In this document: positions 17,217-25,547 of the stretch, piece after piece | Position numbering within the stretch: position 1 is the first letter of the stretch | Layout of the letters: each line of letters opens with the position of its first letter | Assembly: GCF_003415655.1 (NCBI RefSeq) | Contig: NZ_QRHC01000012.1 | Coordinates: 62,001-126,000 of the forward strand | Reading direction: 5' to 3' | Length of the DNA: 64,000 nt | From: Vibrio maerlii | Lineage (GTDB): Bacteria; Pseudomonadota; Gammaproteobacteria; Enterobacterales; Vibrionaceae | Notes under the pieces: generated by a model | Seen by the model: the letters and a program-made list of their open reading frames with translations, nothing else | What the model was told of the DNA's origin: nothing | Database searches by the model: none | Made by a program: the position numbers and the translations under genes

Positions 17217-17882
17217 TTACGCGTAGTGTTGTTCGAGGATCTGTCCGGTAAACTGGGTCCGTAAATAAAAGCCACGCGGAAGTGTTTTTATAATGCTTCC
17301 GTTTGGTCCGTAGGCTTCCGTCTTAACCTTACCATTCGCCGCTTTTGGGCGTAGCTGTAGAGACTCGCCATGCCTAGCTGTTATTTGATTGATCTGACCA
17401 AGCACGATCATTTCCATGATCTCTTCCCAGTCCGCTCTTAGTTGAGCTTCTTGAGCTGCTGAAGGGGTCCAAAGTAGTGGTGATCCCACATGCCTCTCTG
17501 ATAATGGAATTTCACGTTCACCTTCAACTGGAAACCATAAGATCTTTGAGAGTTTGTTCCTTACATGACTGGTCTCCCATGTAAGGCCATGAATACCGAT
17601 TAATGGCGCAACACAAACAAAGGTTGTTTCAAGTGGTTTTCCGGTATAGCTGATCGGAATGCTTTTGAGTTCGATCCCTAGTTCAGGGAAGTCCTGCTGC
17701 GGCTTACTGCCGGATGGTGCCCCCAAATGCCATTCAAGTAATTGACCAACCCAGCCCTTATCTCGGGTGAGATCTTTAGGTACCGTCATCCCTGCTTCTT
17801 TCGCGAGTTCTAGGTAGCTGAAACCAGCAATGGCTCTAGCACGGTCAAGTAGTTCTGATTCGGAGGTGGGTTCTGGTTTCAT
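17217..17882 (-). CDS. mutH: DNA mismatch repair endonuclease MutH
   Basis: Nicks the unmethylated strand at hemimethylated GATC sites after activation by MutL. The 221-residue protein has the catalytic triad of the family at D64, E71 and K73 (DFPELGIELKS), with the same spacing as D70, E77 and K79 of E. coli MutH. The C-terminus contains the PRGFYLRTQFTGQIL segment typical of MutH. Its upstream region is the DnaA-box and GATC-rich gap shared with divergent rppH. Presence of MutH implies Dam methylation in this organism. Confidence 0.97.
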   Translation of the reverse strand: MKPEPTSESELLDRARAIAGFSYLELAKEAGMTVPKDLTRDKGWVGQLLEWHLGAPSGSKPQQDFPELGIELKSIPISYTGKPLETTFVCVAPLIGIHGLTWETSHVRNKLSKILWFPVEGEREIPLSERHVGSPLLWTPSAAQEAQLRADWEEIMEMIVLGQINQITARHGESLQLRPKAANGKVKTEAYGPNGSIIKTLPRGFYLRTQFTGQILEQHYA

Positions 17883-18486
17883 AACTGTGATTGGAGATGA
17901 TCTTGGTTTTGATTCTATCAGAAAAGATCTTTTGCTGTTAGCAAACAGAACGGATCTGATAACTTTAATAATAAGTTATCCACAGTTGTTTTTTTGTTCA
18001 AATGATAATTGAGTTTTCTGGATGAATAAACAGTGGTTTTCTGCGAATAAATGCTTGATATTTAGGGGGTGGCATGAAGCTTAATCTTGCTTCTGTGGAT
18101 ATTGCTATGTGTGGTTAATCTTTGTTCGATCTAAGTCCAGTTTAGATCTTGAAATGATCTTTTATTTAACAACTCTGAAATTTCAAATTAAGTTATTGAA
18201 AATATTGATTTATACTTAAATGTGCACAGATCTGACTGGTTGATGTTTAATCAAAATGGCGTTCACTTTTTAGCTTGTTGTGAATTCTTCACAAAGTTAT
18301 ACACAGAAAACGTGAATAAATGTGGCTTATATCTCATTCTTGTGTTGATAACTCAAATTTAACATCTAAGTTATTCAAAAATGAGCGCTAGCCAATAAAT
18401 ATTGGGTTTATCCACCTACTAAGTTTGCTCCCGTTGGGGATATGTGGAAAAATCAAAGTAATTAAAAATTTATATTGAGGTTGGCC
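17883..18486. other. DARS2-like DnaA-box and GATC cluster between mutH and rppH
   Basis: This AT-rich gap of 604 bases has no gene. It contains two DnaA boxes fitting TTATNCACA exactly on the plus strand (17976-17984, 18297-18305), a relaxed TTTTCCACA on the minus strand (18443-18451), and one-mismatch boxes at 18094-18102 (-), 18110-18118 (-), 18343-18351 (-) and 18408-18416 (+). Seven GATC sites occur (17899, 17926, 17953, 18128, 18145, 18156, 18229) against about two expected. A sequence with one mismatch to the IHF consensus is at 18198-18210. In E. coli the DnaA-reactivating sequence DARS2 lies in exactly this interval, so position and content agree. Function is inferred, not shown. Confidence 0.65.
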
Positions 18487-19005
18487 GTGATAGATGGCGA
18501 TGGTTACCGACTTAATGTTGGTATTGTGATTTGTAACAACCATGGTCAGGTATTCTGGGCTAAACGATACGGACAACATTCGTGGCAATTTCCGCAAGGT
18601 GGAATTGACGATGGTGAAACTCCTGAACAAGCAATGTATCGGGAGTTGTATGAAGAAGTCGGTCTTACTAAACAAGATGTGAAGATCGTTGCGACTAGCC
18701 GTCATTGGTTAAGATATAAACTGCCAAAGCGCCTAGTTCGTTGGGACTCAAAGCCTGTCTGTATCGGGCAAAAACAGAAATGGTTCTTACTGCGTCTCGA
18801 CTGTGATGAATCGAGAATTAATATGCAGCGCGGAAGTACCCCTGAATTTGATGGTTGGCGATGGGTGTCCTATTGGTACCCAGTAAGGCAAGTAGTTTCT
18901 TTTAAGCGGGATGTGTATCGTCGGGCAATGAAAGAGTTTGCTTCAATGGCAATGCCTTTTAGGGAAAGGAAAATTAAGCAAAAGCGAAAAGCTCGTAGAG
19001 GATAG
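18487..19005 (+). CDS. rppH: RNA 5' pyrophosphohydrolase RppH
   Basis: Removes pyrophosphate from mRNA 5' ends and so starts RNase E-dependent decay. The 172-residue protein has the Nudix box GGIDDGETPEQAMYRELYEEVGL in the expected place (about 38-60) and the family signature WLRYKLPKRLVR. The start is GTG 18487 (MIDGDGYRLNVG), aligned with the E. coli N-terminus and six bases after GAGG; an upstream TTG is less likely. ptsP follows after two bases, as in E. coli, so the two are co-transcribed. Confidence 0.95.
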   Translation: MIDGDGYRLNVGIVICNNHGQVFWAKRYGQHSWQFPQGGIDDGETPEQAMYRELYEEVGLTKQDVKIVATSRHWLRYKLPKRLVRWDSKPVCIGQKQKWFLLRLDCDESRINMQRGSTPEFDGWRWVSYWYPVRQVVSFKRDVYRRAMKEFASMAMPFRERKIKQKRKARRG

Positions 19006-19007
19006 GC

Positions 19008-21257
19008 ATGCTCAGCCAGTTAAGGGATATAGTTGAACACGTATCAAGAGTGGATGATGTTCACCAAGCATTAAAACTCTTGGTGACAGAGACTTGTGAC
19101 GCCCTAAAAACTGAATGTTGCACTGTCTATCTTGCTAATGATGAGCATCAGCGCCTTGAGTTAATGGCGACTCAAGGTCTTAAGTTCAAAGGCAACAAGA
19201 TCCACATCAATTATGAAGAAGGTCTTGTTGGCTTAGTCCGTCGCTCTGCTGAACCCATTAACTTGGCAGAAGTGGCTGACCACCCCAACTATAAGTTCTT
19301 TCCTGAATTAGGCGAGGACGTTTACCACTCTTTCCTAGGAACACCGATAATCCACCGTAAAAAGGTGTTGGGTGTTTTAGTGATCCAACAAAAATCACCA
19401 CGGTTATTCGACGAATCTGAAGAATCATTCTTAGTTACCTTAGCGGCTCAGATCGCCGTGACGATTGCTCATGCTCAACAGCAAGGGCATTGGTTGTTAT
19501 CTGATGCTGATAATCAATCGATTAAGGGCATTGGAGCTTCTTCTGGTGTTGCAATCGGTCCATTTTGGTGTGATGACAATCAACCTGAGCTTTCAGAGGT
19601 TTATCCTGCGTCGACGCTAAACATTGAACAAGAACAAGAGCGTCTTGTTGTCGCGATTGAGAGTGCGTTGAATGATTTTCGTCGCATGCGCAAAAAGCTC
19701 GATAGTGACATCAATAAAGACACGCTAGCGATCTTTGACCTTTTCACCCATTTATTGAATGATCCGATGCTGCGCAGTGATCTTAAAGCTCAGATCAAAA
19801 AAGGTGATCGCGCAGATTGGGCATTGAGACAAGTGGTGGAGTCTTATTCTAACCGCTTTGCAAAGATGAGTGACGTTTACCTCAGAGAACGCGCACAAGA
19901 CATTCGGGAGCTAGGGCAACGTCTTCTTTACTTCTTGCACAATGCAGAGTCTGAGCAATACCATTTTGAACAACCAGTAATATTGGTTGTGCGTGAGTTA
20001 ACCGCGACTATTTTGGCTTCAATGCCAAAAGATAAGCTTCTTGCTGTCGTTTCGATTGAAGGCGCCGCAAATTCGCATGCTGCAATTCTATCACGAGCAT
20101 TAGGTGTACCGGCAGTGATGGGGGCTCAGGTCCGCCTAGAGCATATTAACAAGCAAGTGGGGATCGTTGATGGCTATAGCGGCGATGTTTATATCGATCC
20201 GTCTCCTCAACTGTTTGAAGAATATCGTGAGCTAGTCGGGCAAGAGTCTGAACTGAGTTCGATGGTCGAGAAAGACCTGCTTGAGGAAGCCATTACCCGT
20301 GATGGTAAAAAGATTGAGGTATTACTTAATGCAGGCTTGAGTGCGGATAGCAACATCGCATTTAATCGTGGGGTAGATGGCGTAGGTTTGTATCGCACAG
20401 AGATTTCATTTCTCCTACGACAACGCTTTCCGTCAGAAGAAGAGCAGACTCAGCAATATCGAGCGGTGTTGTCTTCGTATCCGAACAAACGTGTCGTGAT
20501 GCGCACGCTAGATGTTGGTGGTGATAAAGCGTTGCCTTATCTTCCTATCGAAGAAGACAATCCATTTTTAGGCTGGCGAGGTATCCGCTTCACACTCGAT
20601 CATCCTGATATTTTCCTTATCCAATTGCGTGCGATGCTAAAAGCGAGTATCCACTCACCAAACCTTAGTATCTTGCTGCCGATGATTTCCGGTAGCCAAG
20701 AGCTAGATGACGCACTGGCGCTGATTGAACAGGCTTATGAAGAAGTTAAGCTTCTTGAGCCGTCTTTAGAACGGCCTCAAGTTGGAGTGATGCTTGAAGT
20801 GCCATCCATGCTTTATCTACTTCCGCTCATGGCAGATAAGATCGATTTCGTTTCTGTTGGTACCAATGACCTGACCCAATACCTTTTAGCTGTTGACCGC
20901 AATAATGCACGTGTCTCCGATGTGTATGAATCTTTGCACCCATCTGTCATCATGGCGCTGAAACACATCTATGATATGTGTAAACACCACCAGTTGCCGG
21001 TATGTGTTTGTGGTGAATTGGCTGGTGATCCGTTTGGTGCTTTGCTACTCACAGGGATTGGTTACGACACACTTAGCATGAACAACTCGAATGTCGCCAA
21101 AGTTAAATACCTACTACGCCACAGTGATTCAAAAGAGCTTAAAAAGTTAGCGCAGAAAGCGCTTAGTCAACCCTATGGACATCAGATTTATAGCATGATG
21201 ACCAAGCATTTCATCAATAAAGGGCATGCTGGCTTCATTCGAGCAGGTAAAAGCTAG
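19008..21257 (+). CDS. ptsP: Phosphoenolpyruvate-protein phosphotransferase PtsP (EI-Ntr)
   Basis: First enzyme of the nitrogen PTS, passing phosphate from PEP to NPr. The 749-residue protein has an N-terminal GAF domain (about 1-160) and then the enzyme I domains: N-terminal PTS domain, the phosphohistidine region EGAANSHAAILSRALGVPAVM, and the PEP-binding barrel with LDVGGDKALPYLP, LGWRGIRF and the late motif VCGELAGDP. The length equals E. coli PtsP (748). Tightly linked to rppH upstream and to tauE downstream. Confidence 0.96.
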   Translation: MLSQLRDIVEHVSRVDDVHQALKLLVTETCDALKTECCTVYLANDEHQRLELMATQGLKFKGNKIHINYEEGLVGLVRRSAEPINLAEVADHPNYKFFPELGEDVYHSFLGTPIIHRKKVLGVLVIQQKSPRLFDESEESFLVTLAAQIAVTIAHAQQQGHWLLSDADNQSIKGIGASSGVAIGPFWCDDNQPELSEVYPASTLNIEQEQERLVVAIESALNDFRRMRKKLDSDINKDTLAIFDLFTHLLNDPMLRSDLKAQIKKGDRADWALRQVVESYSNRFAKMSDVYLRERAQDIRELGQRLLYFLHNAESEQYHFEQPVILVVRELTATILASMPKDKLLAVVSIEGAANSHAAILSRALGVPAVMGAQVRLEHINKQVGIVDGYSGDVYIDPSPQLFEEYRELVGQESELSSMVEKDLLEEAITRDGKKIEVLLNAGLSADSNIAFNRGVDGVGLYRTEISFLLRQRFPSEEEQTQQYRAVLSSYPNKRVVMRTLDVGGDKALPYLPIEEDNPFLGWRGIRFTLDHPDIFLIQLRAMLKASIHSPNLSILLPMISGSQELDDALALIEQAYEEVKLLEPSLERPQVGVMLEVPSMLYLLPLMADKIDFVSVGTNDLTQYLLAVDRNNARVSDVYESLHPSVIMALKHIYDMCKHHQLPVCVCGELAGDPFGALLLTGIGYDTLSMNNSNVAKVKYLLRHSDSKELKKLAQKALSQPYGHQIYSMMTKHFINKGHAGFIRAGKS

Positions 21258-21264
21258 GAATATT

Positions 21265-22062
21265 GTGTCTTTAGAACTGATTTTATTATTGATGGCCCTA
21301 GGGGGCTTTGTTGGCGTTATGGCTGGCCTATTGGGCATTGGTGGGGGCTTAATTGTGGTTCCTGCTCTGACGATCATCCTACCCTGGTCCGGCATTTCTG
21401 CTGAGTTAACTATGCTCATGGCTTTGGGGACCTCTCTTGCCACCATTATTCTGACTTCAGGCTCCTCGGCCTTTAATCATTTACGCTTGGGAAATGTCGA
21501 CCTTTACGTAGTTAAGTGGTTGATACCTGGTGTGATAATTGGAGGTTTTATTGGAACTTATGTGGCTGATTGGGTGCCAACACACTACTTGCCGCGTATC
21601 TTTGGTTTCATAGTCTTAGGCTTGGCATTACAGATGCTCATTTCTGCGCGCAGTAAGCGAGTCCGCGCTATGCCATCGCCCCTCAATACTTCTTTGAGTG
21701 GAACCGTGATTGGAATTATCTCTAGCTTGGCCGGTATTGGTGGTGGCTCATTGACAGTGCCTTTCTTAAGTCGCTACGGTGTAGAGATGCGAAAGGCGGT
21801 TGGTTCATCTTCGGTGTGTGGCTGCATGATAGCGATTGCTGGTATGTTAGGCTTCATGTTTCACGGCCATGGTGTCGAGGGCTTACCGAAATATAGTCTA
21901 GGTTATATTTACCTACCAGCTCTGTTCGCGATAGCATTTACCTCGGTACTGACGACAAGAATCGGTGCTCGCCTTGCAACTAAATTGCCAACGGCGAGTC
22001 TCAAAAAAATATTCGCGCTATTCTTGCTGTTTATTGCAGCAAGCATGCTCATTTCATCATAA
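21265..22062 (+). CDS. Sulfite exporter TauE/SafE family membrane protein
   Basis: A polytopic inner-membrane protein of 265 residues with about eight hydrophobic segments and the internal duplication of the TauE/SafE family: GVMAGLLGIGGGLIVVPAL near the N-terminus and GIISSLAGIGGGSLTVPFL in the second half. Such proteins are thought to export sulfur-containing or organic anions; the substrate here is unknown. I place the start at GTG 21265, with AGGA just upstream; a longer frame would overlap ptsP. Located between ptsP and lgt, with 16 bases before lgt. Confidence 0.88.
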   Translation: MSLELILLLMALGGFVGVMAGLLGIGGGLIVVPALTIILPWSGISAELTMLMALGTSLATIILTSGSSAFNHLRLGNVDLYVVKWLIPGVIIGGFIGTYVADWVPTHYLPRIFGFIVLGLALQMLISARSKRVRAMPSPLNTSLSGTVIGIISSLAGIGGGSLTVPFLSRYGVEMRKAVGSSSVCGCMIAIAGMLGFMFHGHGVEGLPKYSLGYIYLPALFAIAFTSVLTTRIGARLATKLPTASLKKIFALFLLFIAASMLISS

Positions 22063-22078
22063 TTAGAGAATTCACATT

Positions 22079-22900
22079 ATGTCTCAGGGATATCTGACTT
22101 TCCCCAATATTGATCCTGTATTAATTGAAATCGGCCCACTCGCAATTCGCTGGTATGGCTTGATGTACCTTGTTGGTTTTGCGTTTGCATTGTGGCTTGC
22201 AAACCGTCGCGCAGATAAAAAGGGTAGTGGGTGGACGCGTGAGCAGGTATCAGATCTGCTATTCGCCGGCTTTTTAGGTGTTGTGATTGGTGGCCGTGTT
22301 GGTTATGTGTTGTTTTACAACTTCGATTTATTCCTGGCGGATCCGCTTTACCTATTTAAAGTTTGGACAGGCGGTATGTCTTTCCATGGTGGCTTACTCG
22401 GCGTAATCACCGCGATGTTCTGGTACGCGAAGAAAAACGGTCGCACCTTCTTTGGTGTCGCGGATTTCATTGCGCCACTTGTACCGTTTGGTTTAGGTAT
22501 GGGACGTCTTGGTAACTTCATGAACAGTGAGCTTTGGGGCCGAGTTACAGATGTGCCTTGGGCATTTGTGTTCCCTAATGGCGGTCCTCTACCTCGCCAC
22601 CCATCACAACTGTATGAAATGGCGCTAGAAGGCATTGTTCTGTTCTTCATTTTGAACTGGTTTATCAAGAAACCTCGTCCACTTGGATCTGTATCAGGTT
22701 TATTCCTTGCCGGTTACGGTACATTCCGTTTCTTAGTAGAATACGTACGTGAACCGGATGCTCATTTAGGCTTATTTGGTGATTTCATCTCAATGGGGCA
22801 GATTTTGTCTCTACCAATGATTATCATCGGTGCACTCATGGTGCTTTGGGCTTACAAACGTGGCCACTACAAAGATGAACTACCACAACAAAAGAAGTAA
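22079..22900 (+). CDS. lgt: Prolipoprotein diacylglyceryl transferase
   Basis: Inner-membrane enzyme that transfers diacylglycerol from phosphatidylglycerol to the lipobox cysteine. The 273-residue protein has seven membrane segments and the family motifs WYGLMYLVGF, GGRVGYVLFYN, GGMSFHGGLLG, the Lgt signature GRLGNFMNSELWGR and the conserved RHPSQLYE. thyA follows after nine bases, a linkage shared with E. coli. LspA (33002) acts next in the same pathway. Confidence 0.97.
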   Translation: MSQGYLTFPNIDPVLIEIGPLAIRWYGLMYLVGFAFALWLANRRADKKGSGWTREQVSDLLFAGFLGVVIGGRVGYVLFYNFDLFLADPLYLFKVWTGGMSFHGGLLGVITAMFWYAKKNGRTFFGVADFIAPLVPFGLGMGRLGNFMNSELWGRVTDVPWAFVFPNGGPLPRHPSQLYEMALEGIVLFFILNWFIKKPRPLGSVSGLFLAGYGTFRFLVEYVREPDAHLGLFGDFISMGQILSLPMIIIGALMVLWAYKRGHYKDELPQQKK

Positions 22901-22909
22901 GGATTTGGT

Positions 22910-23761
22910 GTGAAACAGTATTTAGAACTCTGTCAGCGTATCGTTGATGAAGGCACTTGGATTGAAAATGAGCGTACCGGTAAGCGTTGCTTAACGGTTA
23001 TCAATGCTGACCTCACTTACGATGTTGCTGCGAACCAATTCCCTCTTGTGACAACGCGTAAGAGCTTCTGGAAGGCCGCAGTCGCAGAGCTACTTGGTTA
23101 CATCCGCGGTTATGATAACGCAGAAGATTTCCGTAAGCTTGGTACCAAAACTTGGGATGCTAATGCAAACCTAAACGAAGCTTGGCTGAACAACCCCTAC
23201 CGTAAAGGTGAGGACGACATGGGGCGTGTATACGGTGTTCAAGGTCGTGCATGGGCAAAGCCGGACGGTGGGCATATCGATCAACTACGTAAGATTGTCG
23301 ACGATCTGACTCGTGGCACAGATGACCGTGGGGAGATCCTAAACTTCTACAATCCAGGTGAGTTCCATATGGGTTGCCTACGTCCGTGTATGTACAGTCA
23401 TCACTTCTCGCTATTGGGTGATACGCTTTATCTAAACAGCACACAGCGTTCTTGTGATGTTCCACTAGGCCTTAACTTTAATATGGTTCAGGTTTACGTA
23501 TTCCTAGCTATCATGGCGCAAATCACCGGTAAGAAAGCGGGTCAGGCATACCATAAAATCGTGAATGCGCACATTTATGAAGATCAGCTTGAACTGATGC
23601 GTGACGTTCAATTGAAGCGTGAGCCATTGAAAGCACCAACCTTCCACATCAACCCAGAGATTAAATCTCTAGAAGACCTAGAAACATGGGTGACTCTAGA
23701 CGATTTTTGGGTTGAGGGTTATGAACACCACGACGCAATTAAGTACCCGTTCTCAGTGTAG
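22910..23761 (+). CDS. thyA: Thymidylate synthase, divergent ThyA form
   Basis: Makes dTMP from dUMP using methylene-tetrahydrofolate. The protein is 283 residues against 264 in E. coli, starts with GTG 22910 (AAGGA upstream), and is clearly diverged: the usual APCH around the catalytic Cys is here LRPCMYSH, and the phosphate-binding QRSCDVPLGLNFN is kept. The Asn/Tyr region near the C-terminus (AHIYEDQLELM) and the final EGYEHHDAIKYPFSV match the family. The same longer form occurs in V. cholerae as far as I recall. Followed by a strong terminator. Confidence 0.94.
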   Translation: MKQYLELCQRIVDEGTWIENERTGKRCLTVINADLTYDVAANQFPLVTTRKSFWKAAVAELLGYIRGYDNAEDFRKLGTKTWDANANLNEAWLNNPYRKGEDDMGRVYGVQGRAWAKPDGGHIDQLRKIVDDLTRGTDDRGEILNFYNPGEFHMGCLRPCMYSHHFSLLGDTLYLNSTQRSCDVPLGLNFNMVQVYVFLAIMAQITGKKAGQAYHKIVNAHIYEDQLELMRDVQLKREPLKAPTFHINPEIKSLEDLETWVTLDDFWVEGYEHHDAIKYPFSV

Positions 23762-23791
23762 CGAAGTGACTAATCCATAGGTTTGAATTTT

Positions 23792-23823
23792 AAAGCGCTG
23801 GTCGAAAGACCGGCGCTTTTTTT
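23792..23823 (+). terminator. Terminator of lgt-thyA
   Basis: Stem AAAGCGCTGGTC (23792-23803) with GACCGGCGCTTT, GAAA tetraloop, one G-T pair, followed by a run of T. Confidence 0.93.
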
Positions 23824-23926
23824 GGAGAGCAGATCTAGGACGCTACGCTTAAAGAAAGCTAGATATCTCGATTTTTATAGCCATAGGGTGGAGAAGGGTT
23901 GATGTCAAACGTCAAACCTTCAATAT

Positions 23927-23966
23927 TCTAGCTCTCTAGCTCTCTAGCTCTCTAGCTCTCTAGCTC
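23927..23966. repeat. Five tandem copies of an 8-bp CTAG repeat
   Basis: The unit TCTAGCTC is repeated five times without error, then followed by TAAAA. It lies between the thyA terminator and the nptA terminator, in a gap of 266 bases without a gene. Such perfect short repeats can change copy number by slippage. Confidence 0.9.
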
Positions 23967-23975
23967 TAAAACGAA

Positions 23976-24003
23976 AAAGCCCCCAACCGAAGTTAGGGGC
24001 TTT
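23976..24003 (-). terminator. Terminator of nptA
   Basis: AAAGCCCCCAAC paired with GTTAGGGGCTTT around CGAA, with one mismatch. On the minus strand it is followed by TTCGTTTT, so it serves nptA. Confidence 0.85.
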
Positions 24004-24027
24004 GATAAGCGATGGTTTAATCTGTAA

Positions 24028-25173
24028 TTACACAGTGAAAGCTAGAATTGTACCTGGTACGACTAGGAATAGTACTGCTAGGTAACCTACTACAACAGCT
24101 TTGTTTTTAAGTGCCATATCTGAAATCCAGTCTGCGCCTTTTAGTGGGATGTTGCGCAGGAATGGAATACCAAAGATGAAAATAGTTGCCGCTAGGTTAA
24201 AGCATAGGTGTACTAGCGCAATTTGAAGTGCGAATACTGCAAACTCGCCTGTTGCTGCTGTCGCAGCTAGTAGAGCGGTAATACAAGTACCTATATTTGC
24301 ACCTACTGTGAATGGGTAGATGTCTTTTACTTTTAATACACCGTTACCTACTAGTGGAACGATCAGACATGTAGTCGTTGTAGAAGACTGAACCAATACC
24401 GTTACGATTGAACCAGAGAAGATACCGTGCAGTGGACCACGACCGATAGCATTCTTTAGAAGCTCTTTTGCACGGCCAACCATTAAGCTCTTCATTAGCT
24501 TACCCATAACAGTAATTGCAACGAAGATAGTCAAGATGCCCAGACCGATGAGCATCACGCCACCCATTTGGTCACCGAAAGTCGCTAGAGGCTCTTTCAC
24601 TGCATTTACAACAGGTTTTGTGATTGGCTTGATGAAGTTAAAGCCTTTGATGCTCATGTCACCAGTTGCAAGCATTGGTGATACTAGCCAGTGAGATATT
24701 TTCTCAAAGATACCAAACATCACTTCAAGAGGTAGGAAGATTGCTACCGCAAGAATATTGAAGAAGTCATGAATCGTTGCACTTGAGAATGCACGTTTGA
24801 ACTCATCGCGATCACGAATGTGTGCAAGAGACACGATCGTATTCGTGACTGTTGTACCGATGTTCGCACCCATAATCATAGGGATAGCAGTCTCAACAGG
24901 AAGGCCGCCTGCAACTAGACCAACGATAATTGAGGTTACAGTACTAGATGATTGAATCAGTGCTGTTGCTACAAGACCGATCATTAAGCCAGCAACAGGG
25001 TGTGATGCAAATTCGAATAATGCTTTCGCTTGATCGCCTGTTGCCCATTTGAAGCCTGTACCAACCATTGCAACTGATAGCAGTAGAAGGTACAGCATGA
25101 ATGCCAAGTTAGCCCAACGTAGCATGTTCGCTTTGCTTGAAGCAGGCGCTGCTGCAGTAGTAGCTTGGTTCAT
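24028..25173 (-). CDS. nptA: Sodium-dependent phosphate transporter NptA
   Basis: Na+/Pi cotransporter of the inner membrane, 381 residues. The two repeated QSSS-type motifs of the NptA/PhoU-linked family are visible: ALIQSSSTVTSIIVGLVAGG with GANIGTTVTN, and VLVQSSTTTTCLIVPLVGNG with GANIGTCITALLAA. About eight to nine hydrophobic segments fit. ATG 25173 follows GGAGAAATTATT. In V. cholerae nptA also sits before nhaR and hlyU. I looked for a Pho box upstream and found none convincing. Confidence 0.92.
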   Translation of the reverse strand: MNQATTAAAPASSKANMLRWANLAFMLYLLLLSVAMVGTGFKWATGDQAKALFEFASHPVAGLMIGLVATALIQSSSTVTSIIVGLVAGGLPVETAIPMIMGANIGTTVTNTIVSLAHIRDRDEFKRAFSSATIHDFFNILAVAIFLPLEVMFGIFEKISHWLVSPMLATGDMSIKGFNFIKPITKPVVNAVKEPLATFGDQMGGVMLIGLGILTIFVAITVMGKLMKSLMVGRAKELLKNAIGRGPLHGIFSGSIVTVLVQSSTTTTCLIVPLVGNGVLKVKDIYPFTVGANIGTCITALLAATAATGEFAVFALQIALVHLCFNLAATIFIFGIPFLRNIPLKGADWISDMALKNKAVVVGYLAVLFLVVPGTILAFTV

Positions 25174-25547
25174 AATAATTTCTCCGGAACCCAAGAGTTA
25201 GTAGTTAGGGTGTTTTTGATAACTGCGGCCGATGTTAGAGGGGAAATATTTCAGTTATATGACACTTTGATAAAACGAGGTTATTTTTCCCGATTAATTT
25301 ATTAATTAGGTGTCTAATTAAATTTACGATTCTTAACCTATTGTTTTAATTTAATTAATTTATAGTGCGATATTCCATTAAGAGATAAAGAACATCTTTA
25401 TATGACTAAAAAGTATTCTGTTTTTTGAATCTTCTATGACAATGTGACAGGAGTGGTTTCGGTAAAATCTGATAATAGTTACTATAATGTCGTTATTACC
25501 GAGCTTTTGTTATTATTCATGACACTAGCTGTCACAAAGGAATAGAT
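25174..25547. other. Divergent nptA-nhaR intergenic region
   Basis: An AT-rich gap of 374 bases that must hold both promoters. I see a dyad TGACA-CTAGC-TGTCA at 25520-25534, 13 bases before nhaR, possibly an operator for NhaR itself, and a TATAAT at 25483-25488 on the plus strand without a good -35 element. No gene is seen. Confidence 0.4.

Noticed and set aside
17883..18486. A second replication origin
   Set aside because: DnaA boxes and GATC sites are clustered, but there is no AT-rich DUE-like repeat array or linked replication genes; the location matches DARS2, a more economical reading.
25174..25547. Pho box upstream of nptA
   Set aside because: CTGTCA-like pieces occur but with wrong spacing (8 instead of 11 bases between repeats); no acceptable direct repeat was found.
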